Counted from the stretch's first letter, positions 8,278 through 17,335 are shown. The stretch: 64,000 nt of DNA from Cyanobacteria bacterium FACHB-DQ100 (GCA_014695195.1 JACJNW010000032.1:62001-126000), one strand, 5' to 3'. Numbers and translations are program-made. The notes: generated by a model not told the origin, from the sequence alone.

Positions 8278-9495
8278 ATGCGTCTTTCCACTCCATCCCC
8301 GCTCCATCTCACTTATTGCACCAATATTCATCCGGGTGAAAGCTGGGATGCAACCTACACCAATCTACGAACTTATCTTCCTGTTCTGAAACAGCAGCTT
8401 AGCCCAGATCAGTCTTTTGGTGTTGGGTTGCGTTTGGCAGATGCCGCTACCCAGGAGCTTTTTCAGGGGGACAACCTGATCGAGTTTCAGACCTGGCTTC
8501 AGGCACAGGATTTGTATGTCTTTACGATCAACGGATTCCCTTTTGGAGGCTTTCACCACCAGATTGTGAAAGATCAGGTCTATGCACCTGATTGGTCGAA
8601 ACCAGAACGCCTAGCGTACACCGAACGTTTGATTCGCATTTTGGCAGCTTTACTACCAGAAGGTATAGACGGTGGAATTTCAACGCTGCCTCTATCCTAT
8701 AAACCTTGGTGGCAAAACGATGCAACAGCGCAGGAGAAAGTATTTCACCATAGCAGTTTGAATTTGGCGCAGGCAGTTGTGGTAATGGCTCAAGTACATC
8801 AACAAACTGGAAAGCTATTGCACCTAGACCTTGAACCAGAACCGGATGGATTGATTGAAAACACGCAAGAAACGATCGCATTTTTCCAAGACTGGCTACT
8901 CCCAATCGGAACTCCTGTTCTCACGCAGGCACTAGGAGTAGATATCCAAACAGCAGAAACTTTAATCCGACAGCATATTCGGCTTTGCTATGATACCTGT
9001 CATTTTGCGGTGGAATATGAGGAACCTGCGATCGCTCTAGCCGCACTAAAAGCGGCAGGCATCAAGGTTGGTAAGTTTCAACTCAGCGCCGCGCTCAAAA
9101 TTACTTTACCGGAACCCTCTGAGCGCCAATCTTTGATTCAATCGTTAGCTCCGTTTGCAGAATCAACTTATCTGCATCAAGTCGTGACTCGTCATGCAGA
9201 TGGAGCGCTTCAGCACTATGCGGATTTGACAGAAGCAATGCCCTATCTTGCGATCGATGCTGCGATCGAATGGCGCACTCACTTTCACGTTCCTATCTTT
9301 ATTGATCGCTACTCTTCTTTTGCTTCGACACAAGATCACATCTATCAGGCGCTTCAGAACCTATCGCTTGCACCAGATTGTACACACTTGGAAATTGAAA
9401 CTTACACCTGGGATGTCTTACCGCCTGCAATGAAGCTGGACATTCTAGAGTCTATTCAGCGCGAATATCACTGGGTTTTGAAAACTCTGGCTTGA
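8278..9495 (+). CDS. eboE: EboE, metabolite traffic protein (xylose-isomerase-like TIM barrel)
   Basis: A 405-residue protein with a sugar-phosphate isomerase/epimerase-like barrel. It opens with LHLTYCTNIHPGESW and includes LHLDLEPEPDG and RLCYDTCHFAVEYEEP, which carry the typical acidic/His metal-site residues. This is the conserved EboE protein; its exact reaction is unknown. The open frame extends upstream into eboD, but ATG 8278 (MRLSTPSPLHL) is the natural start, 22 bp after eboD. It is co-transcribed with the rest of the ebo operon. Confidence 0.9.
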   Translation: MRLSTPSPLHLTYCTNIHPGESWDATYTNLRTYLPVLKQQLSPDQSFGVGLRLADAATQELFQGDNLIEFQTWLQAQDLYVFTINGFPFGGFHHQIVKDQVYAPDWSKPERLAYTERLIRILAALLPEGIDGGISTLPLSYKPWWQNDATAQEKVFHHSSLNLAQAVVVMAQVHQQTGKLLHLDLEPEPDGLIENTQETIAFFQDWLLPIGTPVLTQALGVDIQTAETLIRQHIRLCYDTCHFAVEYEEPAIALAALKAAGIKVGKFQLSAALKITLPEPSERQSLIQSLAPFAESTYLHQVVTRHADGALQHYADLTEAMPYLAIDAAIEWRTHFHVPIFIDRYSSFASTQDHIYQALQNLSLAPDCTHLEIETYTWDVLPPAMKLDILESIQREYHWVLKTLA

Positions 9496-9532
9496 TTGCG
9501 ATCGTTCCATTCACTGAATTTCTCAGCAACTC

Positions 9533-10906
9533 ATGAAAAAAACTGTTGTTATTAATGTGGTTGGTCTAAGTTCAAGGCTGTTAGGAGAGCATACTCCGCA
9601 GCTAAAACAATGGATCGCACAAGGTCGGATCGCGACGATCAAGCCGGTTCTGCCTGCTGTAACCTGTACCGCACAAGCGACTTATCTCACCGGACGCTAT
9701 CCCACAGATCACGGCATTGTTGCTAACGGCTGGTATTTTCATGACGACTGCGAAATCAAGTTCTGGCGACAGTCGAACAAGCTGGTACAGAGTCCGAAAA
9801 TCTGGGACGTTGCCCGAAGCATTGATCCTGAGTTCACCTGTGCGAACTTATTCTGGTGGTACAATATGTACTCCTCGGTCGACTATTCGGTGACACCCCG
9901 CCCCATGTATCCGGCTGATGGGCGCAAGCTTCCAGATATTTATACCCAACCTGCCGATCTCCGCTCTACGCTCCAGACTGAGCTTGGAGAGTTCCCCTTG
10001 TTTAAGTTTTGGGGCCCTGCGACTTCTGCTGAATCAAGCCAGTGGATTGCGGCATCGGCGAAACGAGTTGAGGAACTGTACAGTCCCACGCTGACTCTGA
10101 TTTATCTTCCTCATTTAGATTACTGTTTGCAAAAGATTGGCTGTCAGCCCGATGAGATTGCTCAAGATTTGCAGGAAATTGATGCTATCTGTGGCGATCT
10201 GATTGCTTACTATGAAAACCGTGGCGCTCAAGTCATTCTTCTTTCTGAATATGGCATTACTCCGGTCAATCAGCCGATTCACCTCAACCGCGTACTGCGT
10301 CAAGCAGAGCTGCTGCAAGTTCGAGAGGAATTAGGGCGAGAACTGTTAGATGCTGGGGCAAGTAAAGCCTTTGCTGTTGCAGATCACCAAATTGCTCACG
10401 TGTATGTTAATGATCCAAGCTGTCTCGACAAGGTAAAGCAATTACTTGAACAAACAGATGGCGTGGACCTGGTGCTGGATGAGGCAGGCAAAGAAGCCTA
10501 TCATCTTGACCATCCTCGATCAGGCGATCTGATTGCTGTTGCTAAACCGAACGCCTGGTTCACGTACTACTACTGGATGGACGATCGCAAAGCTCCCGAT
10601 TTTGCTAGAACAGTCGATATCCATCGCAAACCAGGATATGACCCCGCAGAACTGTTTATTGATCCTCAGATCAAACTACCGAAACTTAAACTGGGAACAA
10701 CACTCCTGAAGAAAAAATTGGGATTCCGGTATCTGATGGAAGTCATTCCGTTAGATGCCAGTGTGGTAAAAGGATCGCACGGGCATCTCACACCAAGTGC
10801 AGCAGACTGCCCAATGCTAATCACCCGCGAAACCGACCTACTGCAAAGAGATTCTCTAGAAGCCACTGATGTATTTCATGTGATTCTAAGCCACCTGAAG
10901 CGTTAA
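9533..10906 (+). CDS. eboF: EboF, alkaline phosphatase/nucleotide pyrophosphatase family protein
   Basis: A 457-residue member of the alkaline-phosphatase superfamily, type I phosphodiesterase/nucleotide pyrophosphatase branch. The nucleophile region VTCTAQATYLTGRYPTDHGI is near residues 42-61. Metal-binding segments LPHLDYCLQK and LLSEYGI follow in the expected order, and a terminal GSHGHL holds another ligand His. No signal peptide is evident. It would cleave a phosphodiester or pyrophosphate bond of an unknown metabolite. It is the last gene of the ebo operon, 37 bp after eboE. A P450 gene follows after 149 bp on the same strand. Confidence 0.9.
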   Translation: MKKTVVINVVGLSSRLLGEHTPQLKQWIAQGRIATIKPVLPAVTCTAQATYLTGRYPTDHGIVANGWYFHDDCEIKFWRQSNKLVQSPKIWDVARSIDPEFTCANLFWWYNMYSSVDYSVTPRPMYPADGRKLPDIYTQPADLRSTLQTELGEFPLFKFWGPATSAESSQWIAASAKRVEELYSPTLTLIYLPHLDYCLQKIGCQPDEIAQDLQEIDAICGDLIAYYENRGAQVILLSEYGITPVNQPIHLNRVLRQAELLQVREELGRELLDAGASKAFAVADHQIAHVYVNDPSCLDKVKQLLEQTDGVDLVLDEAGKEAYHLDHPRSGDLIAVAKPNAWFTYYYWMDDRKAPDFARTVDIHRKPGYDPAELFIDPQIKLPKLKLGTTLLKKKLGFRYLMEVIPLDASVVKGSHGHLTPSAADCPMLITRETDLLQRDSLEATDVFHVILSHLKR

Positions 10907-11055
10907 TAACCGCCTCTCTTGCTCAGCGCCGGAGTACCCAATTAACCGTGGTAGCGCTTATCCTGGAGATATCCAAGCAGCAGATTTTTAGTCGGCGGGG
11001 TGTCTCAAGACCAACGGACGGGATGTACTCCGAATCTCACACAGTGGAGGGGCTA

Positions 11056-12435
11056 ATGAACTTACCAAATACGCTACAGACTCCGTTCTTACTGCAAGAA
11101 TTGCAATGGGTTGCTGATCCCGTAAGCTACATGGAAAAAGCGGCTCAGCAGCATCCTGATCTCTTTTCGGCAGGAATTGTTGGGGGGAGTCATCTAGTTT
11201 TTGTCAATCATCCGCAAGCGATTCAAGATATCCTCACCAGCGATCGCAAGCGCTTTCTCGCTCCCGGAGAAGTGAACCAAATTCTGGCTCCGCTGATTGG
11301 TGACTATTCGGTAATTATGCTCAGTGGCGATCGGCATAAGCGTCGTCGCCAATTGTTGATGCCTCCGTTTCATGGTGAACGAATGCGGGCTTATGGCAAT
11401 TTAATCTGCAAGCTCACCGAAAAAGTTTTTAGTCGAATTCCGATCGCTCAATCCTTCACGGCGCGATCGGCGACGCAGGAAATTTCGCTACAAGTCATTC
11501 TAGAGGCTGTGTTTGGTGTAACTGAGGGAGAGCGATTTAATCGCCTCCGATCAGCAATTACAACGATGACCGAGCGATTCCGCTCTCCCTTAGCGGCGAG
11601 CTTTTTGTTTTTCCCATGGATGCAGCGAGATTTGGGGGCGTGGATGCCGTGGGGCAAGTTTCTGCGCGATCGTGCCGAAATTGACAAGCTACTGTATGCC
11701 GAGATTGCCGATCGTCGTCGCGAGAACAATCCCGATTGGGTAGATATTCTGTCGTTGCTGATGGCAGCCCGCGATGAGAATGGTGAGCCGATGAGCGATC
11801 CAGAACTCCGGGATGAACTGATGACCTTGCTGTTTGCTGGACATGAGACGACCGCAACAGCGATGGCTTGGGCGCTGTACTGGACTCATCGCTTGCCCCA
11901 AGTGCGTGAGAAATTGCTGCAAGAGCTTGATTCGATCGGCTCTAATCCCGATCCCATGACAATTGCCCGCTTGCCCTATCTCAGCGCAGTTTGTAACGAA
12001 GCCTTGCGCTTGTATCCGGTTGCAATGCTTACGTTTACCAGAGTCGTGAACGAACCGTTGGAACTCTTAGGACATCCGCTTCAGCCCGGAGTGAATGTGG
12101 TCGGCTGTATTTACCTGCTGCATCACCGGGAAGATCTTTACCCAGATTCGCACCAGTTTAAACCAGAGCGCTTTTTAGAACGGCAGTTTTCTCCGTTTGA
12201 GTTTATGCCGTTTGGGGGTGGGGCACGGCGCTGTATTGGTGAAGCGTTGGCGGTGTTTGAGATGAAGCTGGCACTGGCAACGATTTTGTCGCGCTATCAG
12301 CTTGCCTTAGCCGATCGTCGTCCCGAAGTGCCGCGTCGCCGTGGGGTGACGCTTGCTCCAGCGAGAGGAGTCAAACTCCAGATTGTGGGGCAAAGACCGG
12401 TGCGATCGACGGAAGCGATGGCGCAGACGAGATAG
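11056..12435 (+). CDS. Cytochrome P450 (CYP110-like)
   Basis: A 459-residue soluble bacterial P450. Hallmarks are the I-helix AGHETTATAMAW, the ExxR motif in NEALRLYP, the PERF segment FKPERFL and the haem-binding loop FMPFGGGARRCIGEA with the axial Cys. Overall it resembles the CYP110 group common in cyanobacteria. It would hydroxylate a lipid or other hydrophobic substrate using electrons from ferredoxin. The start ATG 11056 has an excellent GGAGGGG just upstream, so a longer frame from 10948 is disregarded. It lies directly downstream of eboF on the same strand and may act on the same metabolite, which is inference from position only. Confidence 0.93.
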   Translation: MNLPNTLQTPFLLQELQWVADPVSYMEKAAQQHPDLFSAGIVGGSHLVFVNHPQAIQDILTSDRKRFLAPGEVNQILAPLIGDYSVIMLSGDRHKRRRQLLMPPFHGERMRAYGNLICKLTEKVFSRIPIAQSFTARSATQEISLQVILEAVFGVTEGERFNRLRSAITTMTERFRSPLAASFLFFPWMQRDLGAWMPWGKFLRDRAEIDKLLYAEIADRRRENNPDWVDILSLLMAARDENGEPMSDPELRDELMTLLFAGHETTATAMAWALYWTHRLPQVREKLLQELDSIGSNPDPMTIARLPYLSAVCNEALRLYPVAMLTFTRVVNEPLELLGHPLQPGVNVVGCIYLLHHREDLYPDSHQFKPERFLERQFSPFEFMPFGGGARRCIGEALAVFEMKLALATILSRYQLALADRRPEVPRRRGVTLAPARGVKLQIVGQRPVRSTEAMAQTR

Positions 12436-12523
12436 AAGGCGCTGGTCATTCAGGGCTTTAACCTGGCAAGCGATCGGGCTCATCGGCTTCATACAAAATC
12501 TTTCAATACTCGCGACAGATCCT

Positions 12524-12571
12524 CGTAAAGACGCGATTTGAAGCTTCACCGAAGGTGTTCGCGTCTTTACG
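12524..12571. repeat. Palindromic repeat, 13-bp stem (CGTAAAGACGCGA type)
   Basis: A perfect 13-bp inverted repeat, CGTAAAGACGCGA at 12524-12536 and its complement at 12559-12571. The 22-base loop contains a further CACC/GGTG hairpin. It lies 88 bp after the P450 gene. A related palindrome with a GTAAAGAG arm is at 40875-40902. The pattern (a GTAAAGACGCGA-type stem) resembles dispersed palindromes seen in many cyanobacterial genomes. No T-tract follows, so it is not a standard terminator. Confidence 0.75.
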
Positions 12572-12684
12572 GAGGAAACTGCTGTGTCGTAGGTTTTTTG
12601 GAAACTGGCGTTATGTCAGGAAAGATTGATTTTGTAGTTCTCGCTACAGAAAATCTTATATAGTTATGAATAGACGATTTATGA

Positions 12685-13074
12685 ATGACCCAAATTATGA
12701 CAACCATACTTGATACAAACAACTCTCAACTCTCTGCTAAGCATCAGGACAACATTATGGCTGTTCTTGCTCACCGCATCGAAGCAGCTCAAGCAGCCCA
12801 CAACACACAATTAATTGAATTATTAGAGCGGGAGAAGCAGCAGCTTGGACAGGCAGCAACACCACATCGAGGATCGTTAGCTGCTAGATTTAACGCCTTC
12901 AAACAAAGGGTCGCCAACGCATTTTCTAGCAAATCAGAGTTGCAGGTGTACCAGTATGAGCAGGGCAGCGACTGGTGGTGGTATGCCTTTGATCCGCGCA
13001 CAGGAGACTGTGTGTATGCAGATTCTGAAGCAGAATTACGACTTTGGATTGAGCAGAACTATCGCGGCAGATAA
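12685..13074 (+). CDS. Conserved cyanobacterial hypothetical protein with Trp-rich C-terminus
   Basis: A 129-residue protein of unknown function. The N-terminal half is a predicted helical/coiled region (residues about 15-55) with several Gln/Glu. The C-terminal 40 residues hold a striking aromatic block, GSDWWWYAFDPRTG, followed by DSEAELRLWIEQNY, a segment I associate with small cyanobacterial hypotheticals. No signal peptide or membrane span. It is transcribed alone and is convergent with the leftward sulfur operon. ATG 12685 was used; another ATG lies 4 bases upstream in a different frame. Confidence 0.75.
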   Translation: MTQIMTTILDTNNSQLSAKHQDNIMAVLAHRIEAAQAAHNTQLIELLEREKQQLGQAATPHRGSLAARFNAFKQRVANAFSSKSELQVYQYEQGSDWWWYAFDPRTGDCVYADSEAELRLWIEQNYRGR

Positions 13075-13117
13075 AGGGAAGCTTGAACAAACTCTGTTCT
13101 CCTCGAAGCTTAGGCTG

Positions 13118-13840
13118 TCACAGCAGGAAAATGCAGCCGACGACAATCAATAAGCCAAAAATAATCTGATTAAATCTCGGCTGCGGGATGAGACGATTAA
13201 TCTTGCTCCCAACGTAAATTCCGATGCTAATTCCGGGGATTGACCAGAGAAACAACTGCCAAACCATCGGAGTCCACAGTCCTGCAAATCCGTGCCCTGC
13301 GATCGTCGCGATGCCTGAAAATAGAAAATAGCACTGCATCGTTGCCCGAAAATAAGTGGCTGACCAACGACGCAGCACCCCGTAGATTGCGATCGAAGGT
13401 CCATTAGTGTTATAGGCTCCTCCTAAAATTCCTGCAATAAATCCAAACCAGATTGCATATCGTTCATGGGAAAGCTGAGGAAACCTTACAGAAATGAGAT
13501 TGTACGATCCGTACAGAATTAGGATAATGCCAAGTCCAATCTTGACCAACTTTTCAGGCGCATACTGTAACAGCAATAAGCCAAAAGGAACTCCAATGAC
13601 TGTTCCAACAATCAACTGCCACGCCGACTTGAGGTCAACACTATCTTGATCGGAAATTAAGATGATTAAGCTGATGATAAATCCTGTGAATGCTACGACA
13701 GGAGTGGCAGTTCGCAAACTCATGATTAAACCGAGCAGCGGCATAGCAAGCAGTGCATCACCAAAACCGATCGCTGAACGAATTGAGGTGCAGACAAATA
13801 AAATCAAAGCGGTTGCGATCGTTAAAGTAAAGGGTTCCAT
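13118..13840 (-). CDS. TauE/SafE family sulfite/anion exporter
   Basis: A 240-residue membrane protein with about seven or eight spans and the TauE/SafE family's two-fold repeat. The repeats carry RSAIGFGDALLAMPLL near the N-terminus and GFIAGILGGAYNTNGPSIAIY in the middle. Members export sulfite, sulfoacetate or related anions, or import some of them. It is the last gene of a leftward run and starts 8 bp after the YeiH-like gene, so the two are co-transcribed. Beside the AsfAB-like genes it would plausibly remove sulfite released from sulfonates; that role is inferred from context. Confidence 0.9.
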   Translation of the reverse strand: MEPFTLTIATALILFVCTSIRSAIGFGDALLAMPLLGLIMSLRTATPVVAFTGFIISLIILISDQDSVDLKSAWQLIVGTVIGVPFGLLLLQYAPEKLVKIGLGIILILYGSYNLISVRFPQLSHERYAIWFGFIAGILGGAYNTNGPSIAIYGVLRRWSATYFRATMQCYFLFSGIATIAGHGFAGLWTPMVWQLFLWSIPGISIGIYVGSKINRLIPQPRFNQIIFGLLIVVGCIFLL

Positions 13841-13848
13841 GCAAGAGA

Positions 13849-14913
13849 CTAATAAAACAGTTTGATCAGCCCATAGCTAAAAATAGAAATAAATAACCAA
13901 GATAAAGCACCTAAGTATAAAGGTTTTAATCCAATCTTCTGAATCTGATTCAGCCTTGTTTCTAAACCCATTGCTGCCATTGCGATCGCTAATAGAATTT
14001 GGTTTAGCTGTGCGATCGCACTTTTTAAGCCCTGTGGAAATAAGTTCAAGCTATTGAGCAGAATCAAAAGCATGAAATACATAACAAACCAAGGGATTGC
14101 CACTTTTGTTTTTAAGGAATCAGTTTTGGAAACTGATCCAAGTAGTAGAACGATCGGAGCTAACCAAAGCACTCTTGATAACTTCGAGATACTAGCCACC
14201 TCACCGCTGAGCGGACTAGCTTGAAATGCAGCCGCAATTACCTGTGCAACTTCATGGATTGAAACCCCGCACCACAATCCGAATGCTTCTGGCGTTAGGT
14301 GTAGCTGTCCTATCAGCAATGGATACGAAAGCATAGAGAATGTTCCAAACAGGGTCACAATTGCAACCGCATAAGTGATATCTTCATCTGCACTTTTAGT
14401 TGTGGTACTGGTTGCAATCACGGCAGAAGCACCACAAATCGAAGTTCCCGCAGCAATGAGACGAGTCAAGCTAGAATCAATTCCTAACTGTTTTCCTAAC
14501 CAACAAGTTAACCAAAATGTACTCAGTAAAGTCGCTATGGTGATCAACATTCCTGCGATGCCAACTGAGAAGACTTGTAGCAGGCTGAGTTGAACGCCAA
14601 GCAGAACCACTGCAAATCGGAGGACTCTCTTCATTGCAAAACTAATTCCTGCTTGAGCGTGTGAGGGTGTTCCGATCGTATTTCGCACCAGAATGCCGAG
14701 TAGAATCGACAGAATTAGCGGACTAAAGAGATGGAATCCGGGAACCAGTCGCAGCAGATAAGCGATCGCGGCTAAGCCGGAAGTGAGCAAGATTCCTGAC
14801 TGAATTTGAGCAAAGCCTATTTTTGCCTGTATCGCTATCTGTGAGTAGAAATCACTTTGAAGCGGAGCGATTTTTACAGCGAAGGGCTTCACATTATTTA
14901 CTTTTTGTCGCAT
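13849..14913 (-). CDS. YeiH family (UPF0324) putative sulfate/sulfite exporter
   Basis: A 354-residue polytopic membrane protein of the UPF0324/YeiH family, with about ten hydrophobic spans. Family signatures are RFAVVLLGVQLSL, AAGTSICGASAVIA and CGVSIHEVAQVIAAAF. The family is annotated as putative sulfate exporters and is linked to sulfur metabolism in several bacteria, but transport has rarely been shown directly. It is followed 8 bp later by a TauE/SafE exporter. A 95-bp gap containing a hairpin separates it from the upstream Mrp gene on the same strand. Confidence 0.9.
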   Translation of the reverse strand: MRQKVNNVKPFAVKIAPLQSDFYSQIAIQAKIGFAQIQSGILLTSGLAAIAYLLRLVPGFHLFSPLILSILLGILVRNTIGTPSHAQAGISFAMKRVLRFAVVLLGVQLSLLQVFSVGIAGMLITIATLLSTFWLTCWLGKQLGIDSSLTRLIAAGTSICGASAVIATSTTTKSADEDITYAVAIVTLFGTFSMLSYPLLIGQLHLTPEAFGLWCGVSIHEVAQVIAAAFQASPLSGEVASISKLSRVLWLAPIVLLLGSVSKTDSLKTKVAIPWFVMYFMLLILLNSLNLFPQGLKSAIAQLNQILLAIAMAAMGLETRLNQIQKIGLKPLYLGALSWLFISIFSYGLIKLFY

Positions 14914-14957
14914 TACTCTAATGGTGATTCAATGTTTTGCAACCAATAAGGATTTGA

Positions 14958-14984
14958 CCTGCTTTGTGCATCCGACAAAGCAGG
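14958..14984 (-). terminator. Hairpin between the Mrp gene and the exporter pair
   Basis: A 10-bp inverted repeat, CCTGCTTTGT / ACAAAGCAGG with a 7-base loop, lies 24 bp downstream of the Mrp gene stop. There is no U-tract on the minus strand, so termination may be partial. It may set a lower expression level for the two exporters downstream rather than ending the operon. Confidence 0.45.
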
Positions 14985-15008
14985 GCTGTCGAACACTTAT
15001 AAATTAAC

Positions 15009-16109
15009 TCAGCACAAAACCACTTCTTTTAATGGTCTATGTTTGATTGAACAGAACGTTGTTTCAAGTGCTGAAGCAACATTGAGAAACACTTGTCCCG
15101 TTAATGAAGTCGGATCAGCCAGCGTTAGAGGTTTTCCAGCGTCACCGCCTGCACAAATTCGAGCATCGATCGGAACTTGTCCCAATAATGGAGTGTGAAG
15201 TTCTTCTGCTAACTGCTGTCCACCACCACTGCCGAAAATCGGAGTTGGTTCGCCGCAGTGCCCGCACAGTAAATAGCTCATATTTTCGATGATGCCGAGA
15301 ACTGGAATTCCGACGCGACGAAACATATGAATACTACGACGAACATCGGAGATCGCAACCTGCTGTGGTGTCGTCACTAGCAACACACCGCAAATCGGAC
15401 TTTCTTGGACGATCGTAATCTGAGCATCCCCAGTGCCGGGAGGGAGATCAATCAGCAAATAGTCTAAATCGCCCCATTCGACCTCGTGAATGAACTGAGT
15501 AATGATTTTGTGCAGAACAGGGCCTCTCCACGCTAACGGATGATCAGGTTCTGCCAGCAATCCGACTGACATCACCTTAATTCCGTGTGCTTCTAAAGGC
15601 AAAAATCGCGTTCCTTCAGCCGTTTCGATGATTTCTACTTGGGACTGTCCTAATCCAAGCATTTGCGGCACATTTGGGCCATAAATATCTGCATCGAGAA
15701 GACCCACTTTTGCCCCTTGTAGACTAAGCGCGATCGCAAGATTAACAGAAGTCGTTGATTTTCCAACTCCCCCTTTACCACTAGAGATTGCTAACGTGGT
15801 TCTCACTCCCGGAATCGTACAAAGCTGGATGTAAGCCTTTTTGCACCAAGTCAGTTGTGAAAGTACATCCTCAATCTGTGATTTCAAGCCATGTTGATGC
15901 TGACCAACATAAAGACGGAGATACACATACCCATCGACCACTCTAAGATTACGAACCATTCCCAAACTCACAATATTGTTGTTCAGAATAGGTTCAGTGA
16001 CCGTTTTAAGCAGTTCAGTCACTGCTTGCTGTCTAGCTTCAGCAATTGGATCGGTCGTAGATGCAGGAGACTCGTGAACCGTCTGAAACGGCGATCGGTG
16101 GTTAGGCAT
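15009..16109 (-). CDS. Mrp/ApbC/NBP35-type P-loop ATPase (Fe-S cluster carrier)
   Basis: A 366-residue Mrp-family protein. The N-terminal MIP18/DUF59-like domain (about 20-95) is followed by a deviant Walker A, SSGKGGVGKST. Later come DADIYGPNVPQ, DLPPGTGDAQ and a C-terminal CxxC (LCGHCGEPTP), the usual bridging site for an Fe-S cluster. Such proteins load Fe-S clusters onto target enzymes. The ATG at 16109 overlaps the stop of the HEAT-repeat gene by 8 bases, a tight translational coupling; this, not the longer frame to 16172, is the start. Its place directly behind an Fe-S ferredoxin gene suggests a dedicated maturation role, which is inference. Confidence 0.92.
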   Translation of the reverse strand: MPNHRSPFQTVHESPASTTDPIAEARQQAVTELLKTVTEPILNNNIVSLGMVRNLRVVDGYVYLRLYVGQHQHGLKSQIEDVLSQLTWCKKAYIQLCTIPGVRTTLAISSGKGGVGKSTTSVNLAIALSLQGAKVGLLDADIYGPNVPQMLGLGQSQVEIIETAEGTRFLPLEAHGIKVMSVGLLAEPDHPLAWRGPVLHKIITQFIHEVEWGDLDYLLIDLPPGTGDAQITIVQESPICGVLLVTTPQQVAISDVRRSIHMFRRVGIPVLGIIENMSYLLCGHCGEPTPIFGSGGGQQLAEELHTPLLGQVPIDARICAGGDAGKPLTLADPTSLTGQVFLNVASALETTFCSIKHRPLKEVVLC

Positions 16110-17070
16110 TGGAGGGTTCTTGCAAAGCTTCTTGGATGGTCTGAATAGCGCGTTGAGCAAAGATACAGACATCGCGATCGGGATCGTCGAGCGATTGCTG
16201 TAATGGATTAAGGGCGGTTGGATTTTTCAGAATACCAAGCGCGATCGCGGCATCTCGACGAATGTCGGAATACTCATCGGTGAGCGCCTGAATGAACAAT
16301 GGGAGAGAATGATCATCAGGTGTTTTTTGCAAGGCTTGTAAGCTGAACTTACGCACCTGCCAATGCTCATCTTTTAAGGCAGCTTCTAGAGAGGAAATTG
16401 CACTGCGATCGGCATGAATTGCCAAAGACTTGGCTGCATTTCGCCGCACTTCCCAATCTGAATCATTGGTCAGTGCTTCACACAGACGAGGAACAACTTC
16501 TACATCGCTTAAATGCCCCAAAGTTAAGGCAGTTGCTCGTCGAACACTTGCATCTGAATCAGACATCAGTGCTAATGCAGGTTGACAGCGTTCGACTTGG
16601 TTGAGATATCGCAATGTTGTGACTGCCGATTCTCTTAAAGCAGGGTTAGAAGATTCAAAGAAGGGCAGCACATACGGTAGGGATTGAGCATCATGAATCT
16701 TCCGCAGCAGGAATAAAGCATTAAGCTGTAGATTCACATCGTCTTGGAGTAGCGCATCGAGCAACATGAGTAGATGATCCGGAGCGACCAATTCACCTAA
16801 CGCCGATCGCGCTTCATCGCGAATTTCTTCATCAGGAGAAGCAAGACATTCAATCAGTGCCGGAACTGCTGCTGGATTAGCAAGTTCCCAGAGCGCGGTC
16901 ACTGCTAGTTTTTGCACTAAGAAGCTTTCATCTTTTAGTGCATCGATTAACGGTGCTAAAGCTTCTTCATCTCCAAGATGCTGCAATGTTTTGACCGCAA
17001 CAAGACGATCTTCGACCTCTGGCGATCGTAGCATCTCCAACCAAGGAGCAAGTTCAGAGTTGGTTTCCAT
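16102..17070 (-). CDS. HEAT-repeat protein
   Basis: A 322-residue all-helical protein built almost entirely of about nine to ten HEAT/PBS-lyase-type repeats of 30-32 residues. Examples are RLVAVKTLQHLGDEEALAPL, VQKLAVTALWELANPAAVPAL and VRRNAAKSLAIHADRSAISS. It has no catalytic motif and no signal peptide, so it is a cytoplasmic scaffold. Cyanobacterial HEAT proteins include phycobilin-lyase subunits and the Fe-S-related IaiH. Here the coupling to an Mrp ATPase and the ferredoxin 9 bp upstream points to Fe-S assembly or complex assembly rather than phycobilisome work (inference). GGGGGA precedes the ATG. Confidence 0.88.
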   Translation of the reverse strand: METNSELAPWLEMLRSPEVEDRLVAVKTLQHLGDEEALAPLIDALKDESFLVQKLAVTALWELANPAAVPALIECLASPDEEIRDEARSALGELVAPDHLLMLLDALLQDDVNLQLNALFLLRKIHDAQSLPYVLPFFESSNPALRESAVTTLRYLNQVERCQPALALMSDSDASVRRATALTLGHLSDVEVVPRLCEALTNDSDWEVRRNAAKSLAIHADRSAISSLEAALKDEHWQVRKFSLQALQKTPDDHSLPLFIQALTDEYSDIRRDAAIALGILKNPTALNPLQQSLDDPDRDVCIFAQRAIQTIQEALQEPSNA

Positions 17071-17079
17071 TACTTCCCC

Positions 17080-17307
17080 CTAGCGCAACAAGAACGGAAT
17101 TTGCACAGTGATTGCATTGGTCGGACATTCCTTTTCGCAAGGTAAGCAGAACCAACACTCATCGTATTTCATGTAAGCTTTGCCTGTTTCGGGGTCTTTT
17201 GCTAAAACGTCTAATGGACAAACTTCAATGCAGGCAACGCATTTTTCAAGGCATTTGGATTCATCGACAATGACGGGGACATCGACTCTTTGAGTTGCTA
17301 AAGCCAT
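17080..17307 (-). CDS. AsfB/AprB-like 2[4Fe-4S] ferredoxin
   Basis: A 75-residue ferredoxin with two cluster motifs. The first, CLEKCVACIEVCP, is spaced C-x3-C-x2-C-x3-C-P. The second, CWFCLPCEKECP, is spaced C-x2-C-x2-C-x3-C-P. The order and the aromatic residues between the motifs resemble the N-terminal part of the APS-reductase beta subunit and AsfB. It lies 28 bp after the flavoprotein gene and is expected to be its electron-transfer partner. A good AAGG sits 8 bases before the ATG. Confidence 0.92.
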   Translation of the reverse strand: MALATQRVDVPVIVDESKCLEKCVACIEVCPLDVLAKDPETGKAYMKYDECWFCLPCEKECPTNAITVQIPFLLR

Positions 17308-17335
17308 AGGTCAACCTTTTCTCAACGTGAACAAC

